Below are positions 1-8,325 of a stretch of 15,950 nucleotides of DNA, piece after piece. The stretch is from positions 1-15,950 of the forward strand of contig CABUXV010000039.1 in assembly GCA_902495595.1 (NCBI GenBank), read 5' to 3'. A program made the position numbers and the translations under genes. Origin of the DNA: an uncultured Eubacterium sp. (GTDB lineage: Bacteria; Bacillota; Clostridia; Peptostreptococcales; Anaerovoracaceae). The first letter of the stretch is position 1; every line of letters begins with the position of its first letter. The notes under the pieces were generated by a model. It was not told the origin of the DNA, did not search any database, and saw only the letters and a program-made list of their open reading frames with translations.

Positions 1-1370
1 ATCACCGTTGCAGCTCCCGTTACAGCATCTCCGCCTGCGAAAACTCCCTTATGACTCGTAGCGGTTTTATCATCTGTTCCTATACCTCCACGTTCATTGG
101 TCTGGAGCCTATCAGTTGTTTCCAGAATAAGCTTGTTAAGTTTCGTCCCTATTGCCATAATAACGCAGTCAACATCCAGTATAAAGTTCGAACCTTCCTT
201 TGCTTCCGGCCGTCTTCTTCCTGAAGCATCCGGTTCCCCAAGCTTCATTTCAACACACTCCAGGCCTTTTACATATCCTTCGTCATCTCCCAAGACAGCT
301 ACAGGATTGGTAAGAAGCCTGAAATCTACACCTTCTTCAAGGGCATGATGAATTTCCTCTTTTCTTGCCGGAATCTCATCCATCGAACGCCTGTATATTA
401 TGTATACTTTTTCTGCACCCATACGTTTAGCACATCTTGCAGCATCCATCGCAACATTTCCGCCTCCGACAACAGCAATTCTCTTCGCCTGCTGAACAGG
501 AGTGTCATATTCAGGAAGATATCCTTTCATTAAATTTATACGAGTCAAATATTCGTTGGCAGAACACACTCCCAGCAAGTTTTCTCCCGGGATGTTCATA
601 AATGCAGGCAATCCTGCTCCGGTTCCTACAAAAACCGCTTCATAACCATCATCAAACAGCTCATCCACTGTTTCAGATTTACCTATCACAGCATTATTTA
701 CAAACTTCACACCCCTTTCTTCCAGTTTTGAAACTTCAGAAGAAACTATGCTCTTCGGCAGTCTGAACTCTGGTATTCCGTAGGCTAACACACCTCCCGG
801 CTTATGCAGACTTTCAAAAACAGTGACATCATATCCTTTTAAAGCTAAATCTCCTGCACATGTAAGCCCCGCAGGCCCTGCTCCAACTACTGCAACCCTG
901 GCTTTTGCATTTCGCATCACTTCGCTCATCTGTTTTTCTTCATTGCCTGAACATTTTTCATTTTCAGCTCCTTGCCTGTTGTCAAAATGTTCAAAATGCC
1001 AGTCCGATACAAATCTTTCAAGTCTTCCTATTGCCACAGGCTCACCTTTTATACCTTTAACACAAAATCCTTCACACTGGTTCTCCTGAGGGCATACTCT
1101 ACCGCATATTCTGGGAAGTGCACTCGTATCGCTTATTATGTCATATGCCTCTTCGAATTTTCCTTCCGCAACTTTTGATATAAATTCCGGTATTCTTACC
1201 ATTACAGGACATCCCTTCGTGCAAGGCTTCTTCCTGCACTTAAGACATCTCATGGCTTCATTTACAGCCATCTGCGGAGTATATCCCATTGCAACTTCTT
1301 CAAAATTTTTATTTCTTAAGTCAGGTTTTTGTTCAGGCATAGGATTCTTTACTTTTTTAACATTAATCAT
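1..1370 (-). CDS. nfnB: NfnB-like NADPH-binding flavoprotein subunit (glutamate synthase small-subunit family), 3' end cut by window
   Basis: This is the large subunit of NADH-dependent reduced ferredoxin:NADP+ oxidoreductase (Nfn), a cytoplasmic electron-bifurcating flavoenzyme. 456 codons are visible and the frame stays open to base 1. The protein still reads through the FAD-proximal GGDAVTGAATV segment, so only about 15-25 C-terminal residues should be missing. The N-terminus has the two [4Fe-4S] Cys groups of GltD-like proteins (CLKCRKKPCTKGCP, then CGRVCPQENQCEGFC). An FAD dinucleotide fold (VVGAGPAGLTCAG) and an NADPH fold (VVGGGNVAMDAARCAKRMGA) follow. The start ATG lies inside the end of the upstream gene (ATGATTAA, 8-bp overlap), a sign of translational coupling. 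On sequence alone it could be read as glutamate synthase small subunit or SudA. The adjacent NfnA-like gene is why I prefer NfnB. Confidence 0.88.
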   Translation of the reverse strand, partial: MINVKKVKNPMPEQKPDLRNKNFEEVAMGYTPQMAVNEAMRCLKCRKKPCTKGCPVMVRIPEFISKVAEGKFEEAYDIISDTSALPRICGRVCPQENQCEGFCVKGIKGEPVAIGRLERFVSDWHFEHFDNRQGAENEKCSGNEEKQMSEVMRNAKARVAVVGAGPAGLTCAGDLALKGYDVTVFESLHKPGGVLAYGIPEFRLPKSIVSSEVSKLEERGVKFVNNAVIGKSETVDELFDDGYEAVFVGTGAGLPAFMNIPGENLLGVCSANEYLTRINLMKGYLPEYDTPVQQAKRIAVVGGGNVAMDAARCAKRMGAEKVYIIYRRSMDEIPARKEEIHHALEEGVDFRLLTNPVAVLGDDEGYVKGLECVEMKLGEPDASGRRRPEAKEGSNFILDVDCVIMAIGTKLNKLILETTDRLQTNERGGIGTDDKTATSHKGVFAGGDAVTGAATV

Positions 1371-2211
1371 GATAACGCACACCTCCTGTCAAACGGCATA
1401 CATGGGCAGCATCCTTTTTTTCCTGGTCCTTATAAAAGGAATTTCTTTTTATAAGTTCGTCCCAGTCAACTAAACTGCCATCGAATTCAGGACCATCCAC
1501 ACATACAAACTTGTTTTCTCCCCCTATTATACACCTGCATCCTCCGCACATTCCTGTTCCGTCTATCATATATGCAGTAAGAGATGCAACTGATTTTATG
1601 CCATGTTCCTGAGCAACTGCACATACAAATTTCATCATGGCAGGCGGACCTACGGCTACTATCTCATCGTATACATTTCCTGCATTGATTAACTCCTTTA
1701 GTTTATCTGTTGTAAAGCCTTTCTCACCGTAACTGCCGTCATCTGTGGTTATATAAAGGTTATCCGTCTCTTTTTTGAATTCATCTTCCAAAATAACCAT
1801 GGACTTATTTTTAAAGCCTGCTATCATATCCACTTTTATTCCCTCTCTATACATACCTGAAGCAATAGGGTACGCCAAGGCATTGCCTGTTCCTCCTCCG
1901 ACTACGGCAACCTTTTTAAGACCCTCCATTTCTGTAGGTTTTCCTAAAGGTCCTACCACATCCATCATAAAGTCACCTTCTTCAAGCTGATCCATAAGCA
2001 TGGTTGTTCTTCCAACTGCTGCATAAATTATATCTATAGTACCCTTTTCAGCATCATGACCCGCCATTGTTAACGGAATTCTCTCACCAAATTCATCGGT
2101 ACGCAGGATTACAAACTGCCCGGGTTTTGCCTTTTTAGCTACCATCGGAGCTTCGATTACAAGCCATGTCATCGCAGTATTAAGACGTCTTTTGCTCACT
2201 ATCCTATACAT
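1363..2211 (-). CDS. nfnA: NfnA-like FAD/[2Fe-2S] electron-transfer subunit (PyrK / sulfide dehydrogenase type)
   Basis: 282 aa, the usual length for NfnA. It belongs to the ferredoxin-NADP reductase fold family that includes PyrK. FAD-binding residues are near RIPLTMAG (about residue 45), and the NAD-binding loop is VVGGGTGNALAYPIASGMYR (about 104-123). The C-terminal [2Fe-2S] site has Cys222, Cys225, Cys227 and Cys237, with Asp217 just before. Structural work on Thermotoga Nfn described an Asp cluster ligand in this area, and Asp217 would fit. With NfnB it should couple NADH oxidation to ferredoxin and NADP+ chemistry. The start ATG has AAAGGAG nine bases upstream, placed within the last codons of nifJ, and only 2 bp separate the genes. 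The close PFOR neighbour suggests that Nfn handles ferredoxin reduced by PFOR. A dihydroorotate dehydrogenase PyrK role is unlikely because no pyrimidine genes are nearby. Confidence 0.88.
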   Translation of the reverse strand: MYRIVSKRRLNTAMTWLVIEAPMVAKKAKPGQFVILRTDEFGERIPLTMAGHDAEKGTIDIIYAAVGRTTMLMDQLEEGDFMMDVVGPLGKPTEMEGLKKVAVVGGGTGNALAYPIASGMYREGIKVDMIAGFKNKSMVILEDEFKKETDNLYITTDDGSYGEKGFTTDKLKELINAGNVYDEIVAVGPPAMMKFVCAVAQEHGIKSVASLTAYMIDGTGMCGGCRCIIGGENKFVCVDGPEFDGSLVDWDELIKRNSFYKDQEKKDAAHVCRLTGGVRYHD

Positions 2212-2213
2212 TT

Positions 2214-5200
2214 TTAATATCTCCTTTCCTGCTGCTCATCAAAATCCCGCTGCTGCTTAATAAGCTTCTTATATCTGTCTAAAGCTTCCTCTTCTGCCGC
2301 TTTAAAGAGAATATCCGCTTTCTTTGGTGATTTCAGTTTAAGGGAATTATATCTTACTTCACCCATGATAAAGTCATTATAACTTTCAGTAGGCGGCGCG
2401 CTGTCAATTAAAAGAGGATTTCGTTTCTGCCTAATAAGTTCAGGATTATATCTTAAAAGATTCCAGTAACCTGACCTTACTGCTTTCTTCATCTCGAGCA
2501 TGGATTTGTTCATACCTGCCTTAACTCCATGATTTATACAAGGTGAATAAGCTATTATCAGTGACGGTCCATCGTACTTTTCTGCTTCGGTTATTGCTTT
2601 TACTGTCTGAGCAGGATTTGCTCCCATAGCTATCTGCGCTACATAAACATAACCATATGCCATAGCTATCTGCGCTAAATCCTTCTTTCTGACCGATTTG
2701 CCGCTCGCTGCAAACTGGGCAACTGCGCCCGTAGGCGTTGACTTTGATGCCTGACCTCCTGTGTTTGAATAAACTTCCGTATCGAACACCAAAACATTTA
2801 CGTTTTCACCTGAAGCCAGCACATGGTCAAGTCCGCCGTAACCTATATCATATGCCCATCCATCGCCGCCGAATATCCACATAGACGGCTTTGCGAGCAT
2901 ATCCTGATTTTCAATCAAATATTTTATATCTTCCGAATCATTAAAGGCTGAGCAGGCATCAACCAGTTTTTTCCCCATCTTTTCGGAAAGTTCAGCGTCT
3001 TCCATGTTGTCAAGCCATGCAATTGCAGATTCTTTCAATCTGCTGTCCTGAGTCAATCTTTCTGCGCACGACTTCAATTCCTGTCTCCTTGCTTTAACAG
3101 CTATTGCCATACCATACCCGAATTCGGCGTTATCTTCAAATAGTGAATTGGACCATGCAGGACCCTTACCCTCTTTATTTACAGTATAAGGAGTGCTTGG
3201 AGCACTGCAGCCCCATATGGATGAACATCCTGTAGCATTAGCTATATACATTCTGCTGCCAAACAGCTGAGTTACCAGTTTTGCATAAGGTGTTTCCCCG
3301 CACCCCGGGCATGCTCCCGAAAACTCAAGAAGCGGCTGCTTGAATTGTGAGTTTCTTACATTATCAGCACTTTCGCTAACCCTATTTTCCTTAAAGTTAT
3401 TTAAAAGATAATCGAATTTGCTTTGCTCTTCATCAATGATGCTTTCTGCCATTACCATGTTCAATGCCTTATTTCTTGCAGGGCATACTTCAGCACAGGA
3501 CCCGCATCCGGTACAATCATAAGCTGAAATACCTATAGTAAACAACTTTTCATTATCTCCTTTTAAAGGCTGTACTGAAATACCTGCTGCACTCTTATCC
3601 GTCTCATCAACGGCGAAAGGTCTTATAGCGCCGTGAGGGCATACATATGAACATAAATTGCACTGAATACATTTTGAACTGTCCCAGCTTGGTATTTCAA
3701 CGGCAATTCCCCGTTTCTCATATGCGGCTGTACCGGATGGTATGGAACCATCTGCATTGTCTAAAAATGCAGACACAGGAATCTTGTCTCCCTCCATTGC
3801 ATTGGTAGGTTTCAGTATATTATTTATATAATTTGTATGTATTTTATCTCTTCCCTCTATCTTACTGTCTTTACTTTCACTTAAAGCATTTTTCCAGCTG
3901 TCAGGCACTTCCACTTTTCTGACATTCTCGATTCCTGCATCTACCGCCAGGCAGTTCATATCTACTATTTTTTCACCTTTGTTTCCATATGTTTTCTTTA
4001 TGCTTTCTTTCATATGTTTGACAGCTTCATCTATAGGCATAGTATCGGTCAGCTTGAAAAAAGCAGCTTGAAGTACTGTATTTGTTCTTCCTTTAAGCCC
4101 CAGCTTTCTCGCTATGGTTACCGCATCGCATATATAAAAGTTTATATTATTTTCTGCTATATACTTTCTGACATTGGCGGGAAGCTTTTCCTCCAGCTGT
4201 TCGTCATTCCATGAACAGTTAAGCAAGAATGTACCTCCTGATTTTAATTCCTCCGCCATTTTATATTTCTCAAGATAAGAAGGGTTATGGCATGCAACAA
4301 AATCTGCCTGTCTTACATAGTAAGAAGATTTTATTTCCTCATCGCCAAACCTGAGATGACTTATGGTTATTCCACCTGATTTTTTTGAATCGTACTGGAA
4401 ATATGCCTGAACGTATTTCTCCGTATTGTCTCCTATTATTTTAACGCTGTTTTTATTCGCTCCTACAGTACCGTCTGACCCAAGTCCCCAAAACTTACAT
4501 GAAACTAAACCTTTCGGAGCCTTATATGGCATGCAGCTGGCAGGAAGAGACAAATTCGTAACATCATCTTTTATAGATATGGTGAACTCTTTTTTCGGGG
4601 ATTCACTCCACAAATTCTCATAAACAGCCAATATATCCGAAGGCTGAGTATCTTTAGACCCGAGACCATAACGCCCTCCCGTAATAAGAACATCATTAAA
4701 TTTACTGTCTTTTATTGCAGCAGTAACATCAAGAAGCAAAGGTTCTCCCATAGAACCCGGCTCCTTTGTTCTGTCAAGCACTGCAATCTTTTTAACTGTA
4801 TCAGGAACTGCCTCTAAGAAATATTTTTGTGAAAAAGGTCTGTAAAGTCTTACTACTACAAGTCCGGTTTTTCGTCCCTTTGAATTGGCATAATCAATAG
4901 CCTCCTCAGCTGCATCACATACTGAACCCATCGCAACTATTATTTCTTCCGCATCCTCCGCACCATAATATGTAAAAGGCTTATAGTGAGGAGTTTTCCC
5001 TGTTCTCTCACTTACTTCATCCATATACTTTGCTATTAATTCTACGGTTTCATCGTAATTTCTGTTGCAAGCTTCTCTGTGCTGAAAAAATGTCTCTGGC
5101 TGTTCTGCTGAACCCATGCTGTGCGGATGATTAGGATTCAGCGCTTTATTTCTAAACCTATTTACCGCATCCCAGTCTAACATTTCCTTTAACTCATCAT

Positions 5201-5759
5201 AATCCCACACGCTTATCTTCTGCTGCTCGTGGCTTGTTCTAAATCCATCAAAGAAATGAAGCACGGGCACCTTTCCCGAAATTGCCGCCAGATGAGCTAC
5301 CGCAGATAAATCCATAACTTCCTGAGGGTCACACGAACACAGCATTGCGAAACCTGTCTGTCTGCATGCCATAACATCAGAATGATCTCCGAATATGGAC
5401 AGTGCATGGGTTGAAACGGCTCTCGCCGCAACATGCATTACAGTGGGAGTCTGTTCTGCTGCCAGCTTATACATATTCGGAATCATCAGAAGAAGTCCCT
5501 GTGAAGCAGTAAATGTGCTCGTATATGCTCCCGCTGTAACAGCTCCGTGAACAGCACCTGCTGCTCCGCCTTCGGACTGCATTTCCACAACTTTAACTTT
5601 TTCTCCGAATATATTCTTCCTGTCTTCACTTGTCCATTCATCTACATTTTCCGCCATTACCGATGATGGTGTAATAGGATAAATTGCCGCAACTTCTGAA
5701 AATGCGTAAGCAACATGTGCTGCAGCAGTATTTCCGTCCATGGTTTTTTTTATTCTCAT
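2214..5759 (-). CDS. nifJ: Pyruvate:ferredoxin (flavodoxin) oxidoreductase, single-chain
   Basis: Oxidises pyruvate with CoA to acetyl-CoA and CO2, passing electrons to ferredoxin. About 1181 aa, the normal length for single-chain PFOR. Domains in order: N-terminal pyrimidine-binding domain with MDGNTAAAHVAYAF and YPITPSS; CoA/transketolase-C region; gamma region near residues 420-640; an inserted two-cluster ferredoxin domain near 690-765 (CIQCNLCSYVCP and CTGCGSCAEVCP); C-terminal TPP domain with the third-cluster Cys (CPGCGETPY, ATGCSS) and the TPP loop GGDGWAYDIGYGG near 970; and a late Cys in SPCINHG. I chose ATG 5759 rather than an upstream in-frame GTG at 5768. The ATG follows AGGAAG at good spacing, gives the typical N-terminus MRIKKTMDGNT, and overlaps the upstream stop as TAATG. 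It appears intact. It sits third from the left in an operon with the polyferredoxin upstream and nfnAB downstream. Confidence 0.96.
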   Translation of the reverse strand: MRIKKTMDGNTAAAHVAYAFSEVAAIYPITPSSVMAENVDEWTSEDRKNIFGEKVKVVEMQSEGGAAGAVHGAVTAGAYTSTFTASQGLLLMIPNMYKLAAEQTPTVMHVAARAVSTHALSIFGDHSDVMACRQTGFAMLCSCDPQEVMDLSAVAHLAAISGKVPVLHFFDGFRTSHEQQKISVWDYDELKEMLDWDAVNRFRNKALNPNHPHSMGSAEQPETFFQHREACNRNYDETVELIAKYMDEVSERTGKTPHYKPFTYYGAEDAEEIIVAMGSVCDAAEEAIDYANSKGRKTGLVVVRLYRPFSQKYFLEAVPDTVKKIAVLDRTKEPGSMGEPLLLDVTAAIKDSKFNDVLITGGRYGLGSKDTQPSDILAVYENLWSESPKKEFTISIKDDVTNLSLPASCMPYKAPKGLVSCKFWGLGSDGTVGANKNSVKIIGDNTEKYVQAYFQYDSKKSGGITISHLRFGDEEIKSSYYVRQADFVACHNPSYLEKYKMAEELKSGGTFLLNCSWNDEQLEEKLPANVRKYIAENNINFYICDAVTIARKLGLKGRTNTVLQAAFFKLTDTMPIDEAVKHMKESIKKTYGNKGEKIVDMNCLAVDAGIENVRKVEVPDSWKNALSESKDSKIEGRDKIHTNYINNILKPTNAMEGDKIPVSAFLDNADGSIPSGTAAYEKRGIAVEIPSWDSSKCIQCNLCSYVCPHGAIRPFAVDETDKSAAGISVQPLKGDNEKLFTIGISAYDCTGCGSCAEVCPARNKALNMVMAESIIDEEQSKFDYLLNNFKENRVSESADNVRNSQFKQPLLEFSGACPGCGETPYAKLVTQLFGSRMYIANATGCSSIWGCSAPSTPYTVNKEGKGPAWSNSLFEDNAEFGYGMAIAVKARRQELKSCAERLTQDSRLKESAIAWLDNMEDAELSEKMGKKLVDACSAFNDSEDIKYLIENQDMLAKPSMWIFGGDGWAYDIGYGGLDHVLASGENVNVLVFDTEVYSNTGGQASKSTPTGAVAQFAASGKSVRKKDLAQIAMAYGYVYVAQIAMGANPAQTVKAITEAEKYDGPSLIIAYSPCINHGVKAGMNKSMLEMKKAVRSGYWNLLRYNPELIRQKRNPLLIDSAPPTESYNDFIMGEVRYNSLKLKSPKKADILFKAAEEEALDRYKKLIKQQRDFDEQQERRY

Positions 5760-7057
5760 TACTCCCACTTCCTTTCATTTTTATCCTTTATATCATCTAT
5801 CTTCATTGCGTCCATCTGCATATAATTATATTCCGGTACGATTTTAACTTTTATCACATCTCTTGAACATACGTATGTACATACACCGCAGTTTTCACAC
5901 ATCATGGGATTTACAACAGGGTACCCCCGCTCCATGGAAATAGCCCCGCAAGGACAGTTATCCGCACAGTCTCCGCATCCTATGCATCCTTTGCTGCAAA
6001 GAGAAATTCTTTCATGCATACTGTCTTCTGAGGAGCAAGCTACATGTTTTACTCCCATATAAGGAACCATATCTATTATATTTTTAGGACATTCACGCGC
6101 ACAATCTCCACAGCCAACACATTTTTCATAATCTATACGAGCGTATCCATCTCTCACATCAACAGCATCATATCTGCATACCTTCAAGCAGTTTCCGAGC
6201 CCGGTACATCCATAACTGCAAAGCCCCATTGATTTTAAATCCAGATTTAATGTATCTTCGCAGTTTTCGATACCAAGAGCCTTAAATTTTTTATCAGCCT
6301 CTGCTCCTCCTGTACACCTTACAAAAGCTACATCTTCCTTTAACTTGCTCAAGTCATGCAGCTTATCAACCACAATTTTTTTCCTGCATTTAACTGTACA
6401 TGCAACACATCCCGCACATTTCTCATAATCTATAACAGCGCAATTATCTATTACTTTTACAGCTCCTTCAGGACATACCTCTTCACAATCTCCACAACCT
6501 ATACAGCCGTATCCGCAGGTTGTTAAAGTTTTCTTCTCATTATCCTTTGAGGAACATGGTATGAAATTTGTAGCATCCTTAGGAATCATTTCAATAATTC
6601 TTTGAGGACACATATCTATACATGCCATACACCCACTGCACTTATCTCTGTCTATAATAATACTGCCTCTTTCAATCCTCATAGCATCAAATTTACAGAC
6701 TTTCATGCAGCTTCCGGCTCCGAAACATCCCCATTTACATTCACTATCAAGAACCCCGTTTTTCTTTGCCTCTTCACATGAAGAAATATTGATAAACCGT
6801 TCCTTCCCCGCAGCGTTTCCTGCACATCTTATAAATGCAATTTTTTCTTCAACTTCTACTGGCAGTCTCCCTGCCGCATCAGCTATAGCTTTAACTGCTT
6901 CCGTGCCGCATGCAGGACAGAGATTTACGACTCCGCCCTCTGCTATTGCCGATGCACACGCACTACAGGAATTATATCCGCAGCCTCCCATTCCACCGCA
7001 GTCAACCCCGGGCAAGAGATTAAGGATTTTCTGAGTCAATTCCCCAACTTTACTCAT
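5759..7057 (-). CDS. RnfB-like soluble polyferredoxin with a tandemly duplicated four-cluster core
   Basis: 432 aa from the ATG that follows GGAGG at 7-nt spacing. Earlier in-frame TTG and ATG codons (7075, 7063) are too close to or upstream of that site. Residues 16-50 resemble the RnfB Fe-S domain (LPGVDCGGMGGCGYNSC ... C47), with three extra residues between the first two Cys. Two copies of the RnfB ferredoxin core follow, at 73-242 and 243-412, exactly 170 residues apart. Each starts with I/VAF-I/V-RC and carries, in order, CxxxCxxxxxCxxxC, CxxCxxCxxxCP, CGCIGCGDC-type and CxxCxxCxxxC groups. That makes eight potential [4Fe-4S] clusters plus the N-terminal one. There is no N-terminal membrane helix, and no other Rnf subunit gene is in the window, so it is probably a cytoplasmic electron wire. 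Its place before nifJ, with stop and start overlapping, suggests that PFOR is a partner. The role is inferred and no named orthologue is recognised. Confidence 0.85.
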   Translation of the reverse strand: MSKVGELTQKILNLLPGVDCGGMGGCGYNSCSACASAIAEGGVVNLCPACGTEAVKAIADAAGRLPVEVEEKIAFIRCAGNAAGKERFINISSCEEAKKNGVLDSECKWGCFGAGSCMKVCKFDAMRIERGSIIIDRDKCSGCMACIDMCPQRIIEMIPKDATNFIPCSSKDNEKKTLTTCGYGCIGCGDCEEVCPEGAVKVIDNCAVIDYEKCAGCVACTVKCRKKIVVDKLHDLSKLKEDVAFVRCTGGAEADKKFKALGIENCEDTLNLDLKSMGLCSYGCTGLGNCLKVCRYDAVDVRDGYARIDYEKCVGCGDCARECPKNIIDMVPYMGVKHVACSSEDSMHERISLCSKGCIGCGDCADNCPCGAISMERGYPVVNPMMCENCGVCTYVCSRDVIKVKIVPEYNYMQMDAMKIDDIKDKNERKWE

Positions 7058-7116
7058 TTCCATGCCTCCAATCAAAGTAACTTAAAAGTAACAGCGATAT
7101 AAGTATATAGTATGTT

Positions 7117-7129
7117 GTATACAGTATAC
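7117..7129. repeat. 13-bp perfect dyad in the leader of the polyferredoxin operon
   Basis: GTATACAGTATAC is a perfect inverted repeat about a central A/T, and also a direct repeat of GTATAC. It lies about 31-43 nt after the predicted transcription start at ~7160, within the ~100-nt untranslated leader. It could be a repressor operator. In such AT-rich DNA it could also be chance. Confidence 0.35.
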
Positions 7130-7155
7130 CTTAAATATTAAAAAAATATTTTATA

Positions 7156-7232
7156 TTTTCGCCTACATTGTAACATTGTCTGATTTATCTTTCAATACTA
7201 TATTTTTTAAAATTTCGTTCTTTTTATTTTAT
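7156..7232 (-). repeat. Promoter-region repeat, copy A (upstream of the polyferredoxin operon)
   Basis: This 77-bp segment matches 8326-8403 in the same orientation relative to the downstream gene. By eye, 45 of the first 52 aligned positions are identical. Similarity then continues through the A/T-rich part upstream of -35 with one single-base gap. The conserved block includes -35, spacer, -10, the first transcribed bases and about 35 bp upstream of -35, so it may carry an UP element or activator site as well as the core promoter. Confidence 0.75.
7167..7195 (-). promoter_or_regulatory. Housekeeping-type promoter of the polyferredoxin-nifJ-nfnAB operon
   Basis: On the minus strand TTGAAA (7195-7190), a 17-bp spacer and TACAAT (7172-7167) match the sigma-A consensus at 5/6 and 5/6. 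The predicted transcription start is near 7160, giving a leader of about 103 nt. The region upstream is A/T-rich. Confidence 0.75.
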
Positions 7233-7239
7233 CGTTTAT

Positions 7240-7282
7240 CTGATAGTTAAATTCAACATGAAATGTAAAACTTAACTATCAG
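7240..7282. repeat. Long interrupted palindrome between the dehydrogenase gene and the redox operon promoter
   Basis: CTGATAGTTAA (7240-7250) and TTAACTATCAG (7272-7282) are perfect inverted repeats of 11 bp. Centred between them is a second short dyad, ACAT-GAA-ATGT (7256-7266), separated from the outer arms by five bases on each side. The centre lies about 66 bp upstream of the -35 hexamer of the redox operon promoter. No T-run follows on the minus strand, so a simple intrinsic terminator of the dehydrogenase gene is not a good fit. A dimeric regulator site or an unusual 3' hairpin are the alternatives. Confidence 0.55.
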
Positions 7283-7319
7283 GACAGTCTTATTTTCACA
7301 AACTATATTCTATAAAAAT

Positions 7320-8186
7320 CTATTCATAATACTTCATAATCGCCTGCATTCCAAGCTTTCCCATTCCCTTCTCGCTCAAAGATTCATAAATATCTATAAT
7401 ATGCTTCAGAACTTCTAAATCAAGTCCTTCTTTCTCTGCGCCCTCATATCCTAGTTTCATATCCTTAATAAAAAAATCAATAAAAAAACCGGGCTCAAAA
7501 TCACCATCTTTTATTCTCTCTCCATAAAGATTAAGAAGTTTGCTTCCGCCGTTTCCTTCATAAGCCCCCTCTAAAACTGTTTGTATATCAAGATTAGCAC
7601 TCTTTGCGTATGAAAGTGCTTCTGCGATACCTGCCATGATGCCGGCCTGAAGTATCTGAGTTGTAATCTTAGCATGCTGACCGGCTCCTACGGAACCATA
7701 GTATTTAATAGACTTGCCCATTGCTTTAAATAATGGCATGCATGCTTTATAATCATCCTGACTTCCGCCTACAAGGATAGACAAAGTCCCCTCCTTTGCA
7801 CCTCGGTCTCCCCCTGTTACCGGAGCGTCAAGGACATGAAGATTTTTCATTTGTGCTTTATCTGCAATTTTCTTATCAATCTGAGGACTTGTTGTCGTCA
7901 TATCAATCAAATAGGTATTTTCTCTAACGGACTCCATTATCTTACCTTCGCCAAAATAAACATCTTCCACGTCTTCAGGATATCCTACCATAGTTATAAC
8001 GGCATCGCATTCTTTAACACAGTCAGCTATGGTTTCATAAAACGGTATGCCCTTTTCAATCACATCCATGACTTTTACCTTATTTCGCGCATATATATGT
8101 ACTTCATACCCTGATTTTACAAGATTATATACCATAGATTTACCCATAATTCCAACGCCGATAAATCCTATTTTGTTTATGCTCAT
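7320..8186 (-). CDS. Beta-hydroxyacid dehydrogenase (3-hydroxyisobutyrate / tartronate semialdehyde reductase family)
   Basis: 288 aa, the normal family size; a soluble NAD(P)-dependent enzyme that interconverts a beta-hydroxyacid and its aldehyde or ketone. The N-terminal Rossmann fold has GFIGVGIMG (residues 7-15). The substrate-binding motif DAPVTGGDRGA starts at 120, and the catalytic lysine is K173 in GAGQHAKITTQ. The Asn usually found just after this lysine (K-x-x-N-N or K-x-x-N-Q) is replaced: here the order is K-I-T-T-Q. The C-terminal half (residues ~185-285, with GDFEPGFF and FIKDM) fits the GlxR-like subgroup. The start ATG 8186 has GGAGGAA nine bases upstream; the open frame reaches GTG 8207 but the SD lies inside that extension. 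It has its own promoter, a near copy of the one driving the next operon. The substrate cannot be assigned; a product of the GRE pathway is an inference from context. Confidence 0.88.
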   Translation of the reverse strand: MSINKIGFIGVGIMGKSMVYNLVKSGYEVHIYARNKVKVMDVIEKGIPFYETIADCVKECDAVITMVGYPEDVEDVYFGEGKIMESVRENTYLIDMTTTSPQIDKKIADKAQMKNLHVLDAPVTGGDRGAKEGTLSILVGGSQDDYKACMPLFKAMGKSIKYYGSVGAGQHAKITTQILQAGIMAGIAEALSYAKSANLDIQTVLEGAYEGNGGSKLLNLYGERIKDGDFEPGFFIDFFIKDMKLGYEGAEKEGLDLEVLKHIIDIYESLSEKGMGKLGMQAIMKYYE

Positions 8187-8325
8187 TTCTAATATTTCCT
8201 CCATCACTTAAACTAAACACAGCAAAAGTTTATCGCCGGGCAATTCTGCAACTTCAAATCCTCATCCTAATCCTTTACTGCTATTTATATGTGAACTGCT
8301 TTCATAATTTTTCAGTTATTTTCTG

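Noticed and set aside
1..1370. Reading as glutamate synthase small subunit (gltD)
   Set aside because: The NfnA-like gene directly upstream and the absence of a GltB large subunit favour NfnB; the sequence alone cannot fully separate the two.
97..1473. Several plus-strand frames of 60-110 codons
   Set aside because: All are opposite nfnB or nfnA, which are continuous and carry full cofactor motifs.
5759..7057. Assignment as the RnfB subunit of an Rnf complex
   Set aside because: No rnfC, D, G, E or A genes in the window, no membrane anchor, and the core is duplicated; only homology to RnfB is supported.
7074..7092. Short direct repeat AAAGTAAC just upstream of the polyferredoxin SD
   Set aside because: Only 8 bp in A/T-rich sequence and next to the ribosome site; likely chance.
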